Shown here one piece after another: positions 33,473 through 42,114 of a stretch of DNA of 64,000 nucleotides (its first letter is position 1; every line of letters starts with the position of its first letter). The notes beneath the pieces are model-generated. The model worked only from the letters and a program-made list of their open reading frames with translations, was not told where the DNA came from and did not search any database. The position numbers and the translations under genes are program-made. Origin of the DNA: Candidatus Omnitrophota bacterium (GTDB taxonomy: Bacteria > Hinthialibacterota > Hinthialibacteria > Hinthialibacterales > JAKPRU01); assembly GCA_029570205.1 (NCBI GenBank), contig JAKQSI010000065.1, positions 62,001-126,000 on the forward strand, read 5' to 3'.

Positions 33473-36061
33473 TCATAGAGTGGCACGGATACGGTTTTTG
33501 AGATTTTCCCGCCGAACGGGATCGATGATCTTGTTCCCATCCTGGTCCGTTACGTAAAAAACGTCTACCGCACGGCTGCCCTCTGTAAGGACCCGCGCGA
33601 ACAGAATATTCATTCCCATCTCTGAAATCGCCGATGAAATCGCCTGAAGAAGCCCTGCGCGATCCACGGCCACAACATCCACCACCGAACATCGCCCGCC
33701 GGCATCATCGTAAATATCAACTTTCGGTTCGAAACTGGCCCGTTTGGGGCGGGGGCCGTATCGATCCGGTGGAATGGGGGGAAGCGCACCCTCGGAAACG
33801 AGCAGACGTTGTAATCGCTCACGCAAAAGCTGTTTGCGCATCTCGTTTACCGGCCCGCCTCCCAGCAGATCGGAGATGAGGATGTTGTTGCAAACCACAC
33901 CGTCCTCCCGTGTGTTCAAGCGAGCGCCGAAGATGGAAAAGTTCTCCAGCATGATTGCCGTGGCCATACGGTTGAACAGCCCGACTCGGTCGCGTGCCAC
34001 CACAAACACTTCGAGCATGGATTCATTCGCTTGAGCCTGAAAGCCGATCCTGGGTGTTGTCCCGTCGAATTGTTGAATCAGATCGAGGTGCGCACGAATA
34101 GTCGAGATGGGTTGAAACCACGCATAACTGTCGGGAAGAAGTTCCAGGTGTTTTCGCACAAACTCTTCCGGGTAGTCCTTTGCCAGCGTGCGGATCACCT
34201 CCTCGCGACGTTCCTGCACGGATTCGCCACTCGGACCCGGCAGCGTTTTTCCTTCCAGTACCTGTTGTGTTGAAAGATACAGGTGCACTAACAGGTGATT
34301 CTTCCATTCGTTCAGGAAATCTTCGGAGATCGCCTTGGTATCCACGTGGGTCAGCAGATACAACAAGTCAAGGCGGCGTTTGTTGTCGATCCGTTCGGCA
34401 AACTCGGTCACCACCTCCGGCGCTGTCAAATCATGCCGCTGGGCCGTGTGAGACAGCAACAGATGGTTGGCGACCAGAAAGCGAATATCGGAGCGATCCT
34501 TTTCCGAAAAAAGAAGCCGAGAGGCCATTCTGTCCGCCAGGTCCGAGCCGATTTCGCAATGGTCCCCGCCGCTTCCCTTCCCGATATCATGACAAAACAC
34601 CGCCAGTCGCAACACCTCGCGAGAGACACCTTTTTGCCAAAGCGCTACTCGTTCGTCTGTGAATTCCAGCGTGTCTTCGTGCAGAGTCTCCAGATGATGC
34701 AATGCCAACAGCGTGTGTTCGTCCACGGTATATCGGTGGATCAGATCATTTCGGACCAGGTTCTCAATCCCGCGCCATTCCGGGAATAACCGGTGGAGAA
34801 TGCCGAGCCGTCTCATAATTCGCAATACCGGAACAATTCGTCCCGGCCAATCAAGAATCATTCGGACCTTGCGGACCGTATCCTCCTGAGATCCAAATGC
34901 CTCATCAATGAGGCGACGATTCTCGTGGACGGCCGCCGCGGCCGACTGGGTCAATGTCGCCCGCGATTTCACCGCATGGACAAAGATGTCCAGGATGCGT
35001 TGCGGATTGTTCTCAAAAAAATGCACATCCCAGGGAGTGTCGATTTCATTGTTCTGCAGCGAGAGACCGTCCCCCAGGTCCAATCGCCGAACCCGTCCGA
35101 TCCACCGCTCCCACATGGGACGGGGGGTTGTCTGACGGGTTATATGATCGGCGAATTCCTGTACTACCAGGGCTGCGCGATAGTACTCCCGCATCAGGAT
35201 TTCTTCCGCCAAACGATTCTCCTGATCTTTAAACCCCAGCCGCTTGGCCAATTCATGCTGCAAGTCCATTGAAATCAGGTTGGTTTTCTTGCGTGTGAAA
35301 AAATGCAGTTCGGTGCGGAGACGCCAGAGAAACTCCAGCGCATCCTGGAGACCGTTATATTGACGACTGTAAATCATCCCCAGACGAAACAATTCGGCCA
35401 GGGTCACCTTATGGCCTCGAAGAAATGAAGCGAGCCACAATCCGTGGTGGTAGTCTCGCAGACCCCCCGGACTGTCTTTCAGATTGGGTTCCTGAACGTT
35501 GATCGTGTTGCCGTAACGGGCCAGGCGCGCTTTTCGTTCGGCGATTTTCTCACTCATGAATTTCTTTCCATTCCAGGCAAGAATCCTGGAGATCTGGTTA
35601 TAGAATGCCTCATAATTCTGTAGATTGCCCCAGATCAAGCGTCCCTCCACCATGGCAGTGAGAGACGGAAGATCTTCCCGCGCCATCTGCCGGGCCGTGT
35701 CGAAATCGCGGGTCACATTCCCGATCTGCAAGCGTGCGTCAAATAGATGACGTAACATGGCCGAAACCAACTGTTCGTCTTCCCGGCACGGATCTTCGGG
35801 AAAGAGAAACATTACATCGATGTCCGATTGCGGGTGCATCTCCTTGCGCCCGTACCCGCCCAGCGCCACCAGGCACATCCGTTTCCCCACTTCCTCCAAA
35901 TGCATCCCCAATTCTCGTGCTTTTTCCTGTAGTACACCGATCAGCAGATTATCCGTCGCCTGTGTAATCTGCGACAGGATTTCACTACCGCCCGCGCCAT
36001 TGCGATGGTTTTTCTCGGCGGATTGAAGCGCCTCACGATAATTCTCAACCGAGGATGTCAT
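33473..36061 (-). CDS. glnD: Bifunctional PII uridylyltransferase/uridylyl-removing enzyme
   Basis: 862 residues from ATG 36061. The nucleotidyltransferase motif ALGGYGRKEMHPQSDIDVMF lies at about 66-85, followed by the GlnE-like helical region, an HD domain (FCHDIGKGSGGDHCEIGSDL near residue 480) and two ACT domains (EVFVVARDRVGLFNRMATAI and VDVVAVDRAGLLQAISSAIS). GlnD senses glutamine and adds or removes UMP on PII. All catalytic motifs are present and the length is usual. It has 116 bases to the divergent GT4 gene; no PII gene is in the window. Confidence 0.93.
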   Translation of the reverse strand: MTSSVENYREALQSAEKNHRNGAGGSEILSQITQATDNLLIGVLQEKARELGMHLEEVGKRMCLVALGGYGRKEMHPQSDIDVMFLFPEDPCREDEQLVSAMLRHLFDARLQIGNVTRDFDTARQMAREDLPSLTAMVEGRLIWGNLQNYEAFYNQISRILAWNGKKFMSEKIAERKARLARYGNTINVQEPNLKDSPGGLRDYHHGLWLASFLRGHKVTLAELFRLGMIYSRQYNGLQDALEFLWRLRTELHFFTRKKTNLISMDLQHELAKRLGFKDQENRLAEEILMREYYRAALVVQEFADHITRQTTPRPMWERWIGRVRRLDLGDGLSLQNNEIDTPWDVHFFENNPQRILDIFVHAVKSRATLTQSAAAAVHENRRLIDEAFGSQEDTVRKVRMILDWPGRIVPVLRIMRRLGILHRLFPEWRGIENLVRNDLIHRYTVDEHTLLALHHLETLHEDTLEFTDERVALWQKGVSREVLRLAVFCHDIGKGSGGDHCEIGSDLADRMASRLLFSEKDRSDIRFLVANHLLLSHTAQRHDLTAPEVVTEFAERIDNKRRLDLLYLLTHVDTKAISEDFLNEWKNHLLVHLYLSTQQVLEGKTLPGPSGESVQERREEVIRTLAKDYPEEFVRKHLELLPDSYAWFQPISTIRAHLDLIQQFDGTTPRIGFQAQANESMLEVFVVARDRVGLFNRMATAIMLENFSIFGARLNTREDGVVCNNILISDLLGGGPVNEMRKQLLRERLQRLLVSEGALPPIPPDRYGPRPKRASFEPKVDIYDDAGGRCSVVDVVAVDRAGLLQAISSAISEMGMNILFARVLTEGSRAVDVFYVTDQDGNKIIDPVRRENLKNRIRATL

Positions 36062-36177
36062 AACTGCATTGGAATGAACGCACATTCGTACGGAAAAGCG
36101 CCGTCCTGTCGGCGGGAATCGGAAATTCCAGGTTCGGAGATGTCGCCGGATGTCACTTATCGTTTCGAGGAATTCCT

Positions 36178-37368
36178 ATGATAGGATACCCGGTACGTGA
36201 GGCACATTCAAACTCGGTCATGTATCGGCTCATCAGGATGTCCGAAATGCGGCGAATTCTTTACATGCGAATTGATGGATGTTTTGGCGGACCGGAACGG
36301 TATATCCTCTGCCTTTTCAAACACTTAGATTTGTCGAGGTATCAACCGCATCTTGCCCCGCTGGTTTGCGAAGACAAACTGGCTCAGGCCGCGCGAGCAA
36401 TGGGAGTTCCTGTTTCGCCCATTCCCATGTCTTCCAGACTCGCTGTCCGCTCCGCCCGGAAACGCCTGATCTCCATTATTGAAGAAAATGATATCAACCT
36501 GATTCACACGTTCGGAATTCGCTCGAATCTGGTTGCAGGGCCTGTGGCCAGGGAACTTGGCATTCCGTGGGTGGCCCGCGTGCCGAATTTGAACTACACC
36601 GACTATCGCAACCGCCTTCTGGGATGGTTCTTTCACAAAATCAACAATCGCCTGCTTCGCAAGGCCGATGCGGTACAGGTCATCTCCACCCCGCTTCGAG
36701 ACTATTTTCAGTCGCTGCCTCGGCCCCCAAGACGAATCGAGTTGATCCCTAACAGAATCGACTTCCCTGTCCCGGTGAGTGAAGAAACCCGCAGGCAGGC
36801 ACGGGAGTTTTTCGGGATCGGTAAGGATCAAACGGTCATCGGCTCGCTGGGCCGGATCGAACCGATCAAGGGATATGATCTTCTTTTCGATTGCCTGGTG
36901 GAATTGCCGAGTCACTCTGTGGTGTTGCTGGGAGGGGAAGGGTCCCAGGCGGGGCTATTGAAGAAGAAGGCAGAAAGCGCAGGTCTGGCAAATCGCTTTT
37001 ATTTGGCCGGGTTTATCGAAGATACGCGGTTTTTCCTGGCTGCCTGCGATATCTATGTGCAGCCGTCTCGTTCCGAAGGAGTCCCAATGGCGCTTCTGGA
37101 GGCGATGGCCGCCGGGCTGCCGGTTGTGGCCGGCCGGGTGGGCGGAATCGGCGATGTGATCCGAAACGGACAGGATGGTTTTCTGATTCTTCCGGAAGAT
37201 CGGATGGCGCTCCGAAACTACCTGGTGAAACTATGTCGAGATCCCGGGATACGCGAGGATTTCGGAGGCCGCGCGAAACGGCGAATCGAACAGATCGGTT
37301 CTGCGGAAGACATGACGCGACAGGTAGAAGCCCTTTATGATGACCTCTTATTGAGTTCCTCCCGATAG
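36178..37368 (+). CDS. GT4 glycosyltransferase
   Basis: 396 residues from ATG 36178 (GAGGA about 6 bases upstream); ATG 36238 is an alternative. Two GT-B Rossmann domains are seen: ILYMRIDGCFGGPERYILCL with ENDINLIHTFGIRSNLVAGP at the N-side, and VIGSLGRIEPIKGYDLLFDC with QPSRSEGVPMALLEAMAAG (E-x7-E) at the C-side. It uses a nucleotide sugar to extend a lipid-linked or capsule glycan. The stop is 4 bases from the start of the WecG-fusion gene, so they form an operon. Confidence 0.9.
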   Translation: MIGYPVREAHSNSVMYRLIRMSEMRRILYMRIDGCFGGPERYILCLFKHLDLSRYQPHLAPLVCEDKLAQAARAMGVPVSPIPMSSRLAVRSARKRLISIIEENDINLIHTFGIRSNLVAGPVARELGIPWVARVPNLNYTDYRNRLLGWFFHKINNRLLRKADAVQVISTPLRDYFQSLPRPPRRIELIPNRIDFPVPVSEETRRQAREFFGIGKDQTVIGSLGRIEPIKGYDLLFDCLVELPSHSVVLLGGEGSQAGLLKKKAESAGLANRFYLAGFIEDTRFFLAACDIYVQPSRSEGVPMALLEAMAAGLPVVAGRVGGIGDVIRNGQDGFLILPEDRMALRNYLVKLCRDPGIREDFGGRAKRRIEQIGSAEDMTRQVEALYDDLLLSSSR

Positions 37369-37372
37369 GAGA

Positions 37373-39028
37373 ATGCGGATGCGGAATCGCGCCGACCGCG
37401 TGGAAATTCTGGGCATAGACCTCGATCCGGTCACACAGGAAGAGGCGGTGGAATGCGCACTTGCTTTTGTGGAAGAAGGCGGACCACACCAGATTTGGAC
37501 GCCCTCTATTTCTCACCTCATGCTATGCCGTCGCGACCCCGATTTCGCGAAGGTGAGCCGGGATGCCGATCTTGTGGTTGCGGACGGAATGCCTGTTGTC
37601 TGGATGTCTCGCCTGAACCGGACCCCACTGCCGGAAAGGGTAACCGGCGCTGATTTGCTGCCGGCTCTCTGCCGGGCCGCTGCGGGGCGGGGATACCGTG
37701 TGTTCTTTCTCGGCGCGGAAGAGGGAGTCGCAGACGAGGTCGCTCGCCGTATGGCGGAGAAATATCCCGGACTGATGGTCGCGGGGACTTACTCTCCACC
37801 CGTAAACTTTGAAAACGATCCCATTGAAAACGAACAAACCATTCGACGAGTTGTGGAATCAAAACCGGACATTCTGTTTGTTGCCCTTGGAACTCCACGC
37901 CAGGAAAAATGGATTCGACGATATCGGGAACAACTGGGGGTTCCGGTGATGATCGGTGTCGGGGCCGCGTTCAATTTTGCCGCCGGTCGGGAACGCCGTG
38001 CGCCGGTCTGTCTTCAACGCTGGGGCCTGGAATCTCTTTGGCGCATGATCCGGCGCCCAAAGGAGATCTTGGGAAGAATCCTCCGAAATGCGCCCCTGTT
38101 CTTTCTGCTGATGCTGGATCAAAGGACCTATCGTTCCCAGAAAAGCCTTCTGCGGCGAATTCGCCCCGTGTTTTTGGCATTGCTGGATGCCTTGGTGGCA
38201 GCAGGCGGATTTGTCCTCGCGTATCTGCTGTACTTCCGATGGCTGGCCCCGGATCGGGATCCATTCCCCAACACGGCGTTCACGGAGATCCCGGCCTACT
38301 CTACCCTGGTGCCGTTCGTTGTAATTATCAATTTCCTGGTAATCCTGGGAACGGGCTTATACCGACGTGGCTCGTATAGGACTTTTCCGGCGCTCATCCG
38401 TCGGACAGCGGTTGCCGCATCGGCAACCTGGGTGTTGTTGATCGCCTTCACGTTTGTCTCCAAAGAGATTTTTATCCCTTATCTGCTTGGATATTCACGG
38501 GGGTTTTTCGCGCTGTTCGGTGTTGTGAACTTCGCGGGACTGACCCTGGTCCGTACCGTTGTCCGTATACTCGAAACCGGCCTTCATAAACTGGGGCTGA
38601 TCGCGGATCGGCTCGTTCTCATTGGAGATCGACGCGCCTGTGAAGCCTTTGCCTCGCCCTTATTGAAACAGCCCGCTTTCGGTCAAATCCCTCTGGGGCG
38701 CATTCATTTCTCAACCGAGGGCGACCATTCGGAAGAGACCCTGCCGGACCTGGGAAACCTCAATGAATTGAGAAAGATTGTCGCCGCGCGCAAAATCGAT
38801 GAGGTTGTACTTGTAGATGCTTCCTGCACAACGGAGGAGATCCGTCTCATTGTAGAGATTTGCGGCGAGTTCAAAGTCCGCCTCAGCTTCCTGCCAAAAA
38901 TCCCCAGCGAAATCGAGCAGGTCTTTCGGATTCGCGAAATCGGCAATCGACGGCTGTTAACCGTGTCCGGAAAGGACCTGAACAAGATCCGTGGCATGAA
39001 TTCGGCAGGCTATAGTCCCGATGTGTGA
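37373..39028 (+). CDS. WecG/TagA-family glycosyltransferase fused to a headless polyprenyl-phosphate sugar transferase N-domain
   Basis: 551 residues. Residues about 8-235 are a WecG/TagA/CpsF (GT26) domain: VEILGIDLDPVTQEEAVECA, DADLVVADGMPVVWMSRL, RVTGADLLPALC, ILFVALGTPRQEKWIRRY and GVGAAFNFAAGRERRAP. From about 255 to 395 there are four or five membrane spans, then a CoA-binding-like Rossmann domain (LVLIGDRRACEAFASPLLKQ, KIDEVVLVDASCTTEEIRLI). That order is the N-terminal half of WcaJ/WbaP-type enzymes. The chain ends at KDLNKIRGMNSAG, where the catalytic domain (transmembrane helix, then the KR..D motif) would begin; no such domain follows. The fusion is unusual. Confidence 0.85.
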   Translation: MRMRNRADRVEILGIDLDPVTQEEAVECALAFVEEGGPHQIWTPSISHLMLCRRDPDFAKVSRDADLVVADGMPVVWMSRLNRTPLPERVTGADLLPALCRAAAGRGYRVFFLGAEEGVADEVARRMAEKYPGLMVAGTYSPPVNFENDPIENEQTIRRVVESKPDILFVALGTPRQEKWIRRYREQLGVPVMIGVGAAFNFAAGRERRAPVCLQRWGLESLWRMIRRPKEILGRILRNAPLFFLLMLDQRTYRSQKSLLRRIRPVFLALLDALVAAGGFVLAYLLYFRWLAPDRDPFPNTAFTEIPAYSTLVPFVVIINFLVILGTGLYRRGSYRTFPALIRRTAVAASATWVLLIAFTFVSKEIFIPYLLGYSRGFFALFGVVNFAGLTLVRTVVRILETGLHKLGLIADRLVLIGDRRACEAFASPLLKQPAFGQIPLGRIHFSTEGDHSEETLPDLGNLNELRKIVAARKIDEVVLVDASCTTEEIRLIVEICGEFKVRLSFLPKIPSEIEQVFRIREIGNRRLLTVSGKDLNKIRGMNSAGYSPDV

Positions 39029-39076
39029 CAATATTGGTCTTATTCGTTCCGTTCTCTTCTACAGAACCGCCAATTT

Positions 39077-40435
39077 TCACACCTTCAAATCCAATCCTCT
39101 TGGTTTGTGGGCAGGCGCCGTGGTCTCGGGGGCTATCTGGCGCAAGGTCGAAGGCACAATACCATGAACCACCCCCACGGAAGCAACCCGAAATCCCGCG
39201 TCGGCTAAAGCCTTCTTCAACGTGTCCATTTCCGGCTCGACCTGTTTTTTCAATTCCGCGCTGGAAACGGTAATGGTGACGCTCAACATTCCTTCCCGGA
39301 GATTGAAATCGATCCTGATCGGCCCGAACTGGGAGAGATCCAGGCGAACGGACAGCACACCGCCATCTTCTCGATTCTTCGAGTGCTGACGATACAGCAG
39401 TTCAAGCGTTCGATTCTCACGCTCCAGCGTAACGGGGATCTGAAAAAAATACACAGGCGGGCACTCAGGGTCTTCATCCGGGAGATTGTGCAGGTTCTGC
39501 CCGGCAAGGGATTCATATAAATTGTTTACTTGCTGAAGCAATAACGAGAAAGGAACCTCATCGCCGAGAATCTGCATCTGCTGAAGTTGCAAAAGATACA
39601 AATACAAATCGTAAAGAGAAATCCCCAGCCGCGAGCCGTGCGCCCCGGACAACAGGACCGCTTCAGGGCTGGTAGACTGCCCCCGAACGGATTTCTCGAG
39701 TTTCTCTGCCAGGTCATCCCGGTCCTTTTCCGAGTCCCCGTCCTTCAGGTTGACAAACTCCTGTCTCAGGTTCCGCCGCCGTTCCGCCAGTTCATCCCGA
39801 CGTTGGATGGCAACAACGCGGTCTTGAATAGCATCGAGCTGTCGTTCCAACTTTCCCAATCCTTCGTCCAGCTCGGCCAGCTTCTCGCCGATTTTCGTTC
39901 GATTATCCAAGACTCTTTGCACAGACTCTATCATGGAAGCGCTGATCGGCATTCCTTTGTTGATAAGAAAGGACAGTGTGGATACGTCCGTTGCGGACAG
40001 TTGAGGCAACAGGGCGGCAAGGGTTCGAATCGCTTCGGCAGAGAGGGGGATCTGCGAGTTCAGGAGAGAATGTGCCACCACCTGAGCCGCCGCGTTTGCA
40101 GGAGCGCCCAGGTTGGCCAGCACAGAAACCAGCGACCTGGGTGTGGATTGCCCGATCAGGCTTTCCACAGGCACGGACGCACTCTGATTACCGAACTGGA
40201 TTTGCAGTTTCCCCCCGATCAGTTGGGCCGTAAACGATTGTCCCACGGACACTTGGGCGGTTCCGAGGTTCACGGTGAACTGACGTCCCGCCAACATCAC
40301 CGTCGCTCGACCCCCGCCCTCATCGGCAATCACCTGGCCGCTGATCGGTCGCCCTTCGGCGATTCTGGACAAATTGAGTTCCAGAATCCTCGAAAAAGGC
40401 GTCTGAAAATCCGGGGGCAGTGAATTGAAAACCAT
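39077..40435 (-). CDS. FliK-like hook-length control protein
   Basis: 452 residues. The N-terminal half has beta-strands (GQVIADEGGGRATVMLAGRQ, SFTAQLIGGKLQIQF) and a helical/coiled segment near 180-250 (KLAELDEGLGKLERQLDAIQ). The C-terminal 120 residues match the flagellar hook-length control C-domain style: LSVRLDLSQFGPIRIDFNLR, SVTITVSSAELKKQVEPEMD and LKKALADAGFRVASVGV. FliK measures hook length and triggers the export switch. It stands alone here, convergent with the WecG gene and upstream of no flagellar operon, so it could be a divergent FliK-like protein. Confidence 0.65.
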   Translation of the reverse strand: MVFNSLPPDFQTPFSRILELNLSRIAEGRPISGQVIADEGGGRATVMLAGRQFTVNLGTAQVSVGQSFTAQLIGGKLQIQFGNQSASVPVESLIGQSTPRSLVSVLANLGAPANAAAQVVAHSLLNSQIPLSAEAIRTLAALLPQLSATDVSTLSFLINKGMPISASMIESVQRVLDNRTKIGEKLAELDEGLGKLERQLDAIQDRVVAIQRRDELAERRRNLRQEFVNLKDGDSEKDRDDLAEKLEKSVRGQSTSPEAVLLSGAHGSRLGISLYDLYLYLLQLQQMQILGDEVPFSLLLQQVNNLYESLAGQNLHNLPDEDPECPPVYFFQIPVTLERENRTLELLYRQHSKNREDGGVLSVRLDLSQFGPIRIDFNLREGMLSVTITVSSAELKKQVEPEMDTLKKALADAGFRVASVGVVHGIVPSTLRQIAPETTAPAHKPRGLDLKV

Positions 40436-40560
40436 AATCGTTCCTCGACCCCTTCATGGTACATTCAATGAACATCCCTTCTCCAGTATCGGCAGCTCGG
40501 CAGGGACTTGAGTATTCCCGTTGGTCCTGTTTGTCCCATCTTCCTTACAGTTCCACCTTA

Positions 40561-40638
40561 TTCCCTCTCTCCCTGGGAGAGATACAAAACTTCCCCCTGT
40601 CCGTCCATAAACAGGGGAGGGAGAAAAGATTCTTCCCC
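40561..40638. repeat. Dispersed palindromic repeat, copy F
   Basis: CCCTCTCTCCCTGGGAGAG hairpin followed by CCCCCTGTCCG...AAACAGGGGAGGG, both with an outer CCCT/GGG pattern. It is a diverged member; it lies between the FliK-like and RNase G genes and its edge is 10-20 bases from the RNase G stop at 40652. Confidence 0.55.
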
Positions 40639-40651
40639 TTGTTTATGACCT

Positions 40652-41929
40652 TCACTCGAATTGAAGCAGTGGAATGAACCCCGCGCCTTTGCAGTGAGGG
40701 CAGGGAGAGGAAAGTCGCTGCCGAAGGCTTCTTCCGGTGCGCTGCCGTGTAATCTGGACAAGACCGATTTCCGTGAATTGCAGGGTATCGGACGGTGTGC
40801 GGTCATGAGCCATCTCCCGTTCCAGGGCACGGTACACATTGTCACGGTGACGTTTGAGCCGCATATCAATGAAGTCGATCACGATGATTCCGCCGATCTG
40901 TCGAAGCCGGAGCTGTTTGGGGATCTCGACGGCCGCCTCCATGTTGGTCTTATAGATGGTCTCATCCAAACCCGAACCACCGCTGAATTTCCCGCTGTTG
41001 ACGTCAATAGCGGTCAGGGCCTCCATTTCCTCAATAATGAGCGTTCCCCCCGATTCCAACCGGACTCGATTGCTGAAGATTTCCTTGAGTCGTTCCAGGA
41101 CACCGGACTTTCGCCAGACTTCCTTGGGATCGATCTTCTGAACCAGGCGATCCACATCGGTGCGTGGAGCGATGACCCGCAAGAACTGGCAGACCCTGTT
41201 ACGGTGTTCCTCACACCCGACCAGGATGGCACTGACCTCCTTTTGATAGTGGTCCCGCAGGGCACGTTCGACCACGCCTAACTCCTTGTGAAGCAGTCGG
41301 ATACCTTCGGTTCTCTCGTATTCCCGCTGGATCCGTTTCCATAGGCGGTGAACGTATTCCGCATCCCCTTTCAGATCGCTCTTGCTGCGCCCGGAAGCGG
41401 CGGTGCGAATGATATACCCGCCCTCTTTCTGAAAAACCTCCTCGGCAATCTCATGCAGGCGCTTCCGTTCCTTTTCCTGGGTAATCTGGCGGGAAATATG
41501 GACTCCGCGCCCGTACGGCATATAAACCACATACCGCCCCGGAAGAGAAATCTTGGTTGTCAAAGACGGTCCTTTCTCGCCGAGGGCTTCCTTTTCCACC
41601 TGAACCATCAACTGGTCCCCTTCGCGCAGCAGGCTCTCGATTGTTCGCCGACCTCCCCGATGGCCCTCCCGGTCTACAAGGCGATACACCAGGTTGTCGA
41701 TGGACAGGAATCCGTTCTTCAGCACGCCGATATCGAGAAAGGCTGCCTGCAGATGCGGCACAACCGCGTTCACAATACCCTTGTATATATTTCCTGCTGT
41801 GCTGCCTCCGGTCGGGAGGTTTTCCTGGACCAGGAGATCCGTCAGCTGATTCTTGCGAGTAACAGCGACAATCTCATAACCCTCCATTCGATTCATGGCG
41901 ATCAGAAGTGGCGAAGAAGAGGAAGGCAT
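40652..41929 (-). CDS. rng: Ribonuclease G/E family endoribonuclease
   Basis: 425 residues. An S1-like RNA-binding part (GNIYKGIVNAVVPHLQAAFL, FLSIDNLVYRL) precedes the catalytic core with TLIIEEMEALTAIDVNSG and GGIIVIDFIDM, holding the two metal-binding aspartates. The C-terminus carries CPHCKGAGF, the zinc link. Length is that of RNase G rather than RNase E. It trims 5S/16S rRNA and decays mRNA. ATG 41929 has a weak ribosome site; ATG 41896 is an alternative start. Upstream bases 41930-42114 are shared with the divergent RsbU-like gene. Confidence 0.92.
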   Translation of the reverse strand: MPSSSSPLLIAMNRMEGYEIVAVTRKNQLTDLLVQENLPTGGSTAGNIYKGIVNAVVPHLQAAFLDIGVLKNGFLSIDNLVYRLVDREGHRGGRRTIESLLREGDQLMVQVEKEALGEKGPSLTTKISLPGRYVVYMPYGRGVHISRQITQEKERKRLHEIAEEVFQKEGGYIIRTAASGRSKSDLKGDAEYVHRLWKRIQREYERTEGIRLLHKELGVVERALRDHYQKEVSAILVGCEEHRNRVCQFLRVIAPRTDVDRLVQKIDPKEVWRKSGVLERLKEIFSNRVRLESGGTLIIEEMEALTAIDVNSGKFSGGSGLDETIYKTNMEAAVEIPKQLRLRQIGGIIVIDFIDMRLKRHRDNVYRALEREMAHDRTPSDTLQFTEIGLVQITRQRTGRSLRQRLSSPCPHCKGAGFIPLLQFE

Positions 41930-42114
41930 ACTTTTTACCGTACCCAGTCAGGCTAGCATGTTCGGCACCGCTAGGATGCAAGTGTGATTGATTCTATAAT
42001 ATAAATCAAGACAGAAAGACGATCCAAGCGATCTGAGCCATAAAATACCGATCCGATGAGTCAGGGTCCGCCCATGTACCGGACCTTGCGGCGATGCGAT
42101 TCCCCGGGTGAATT

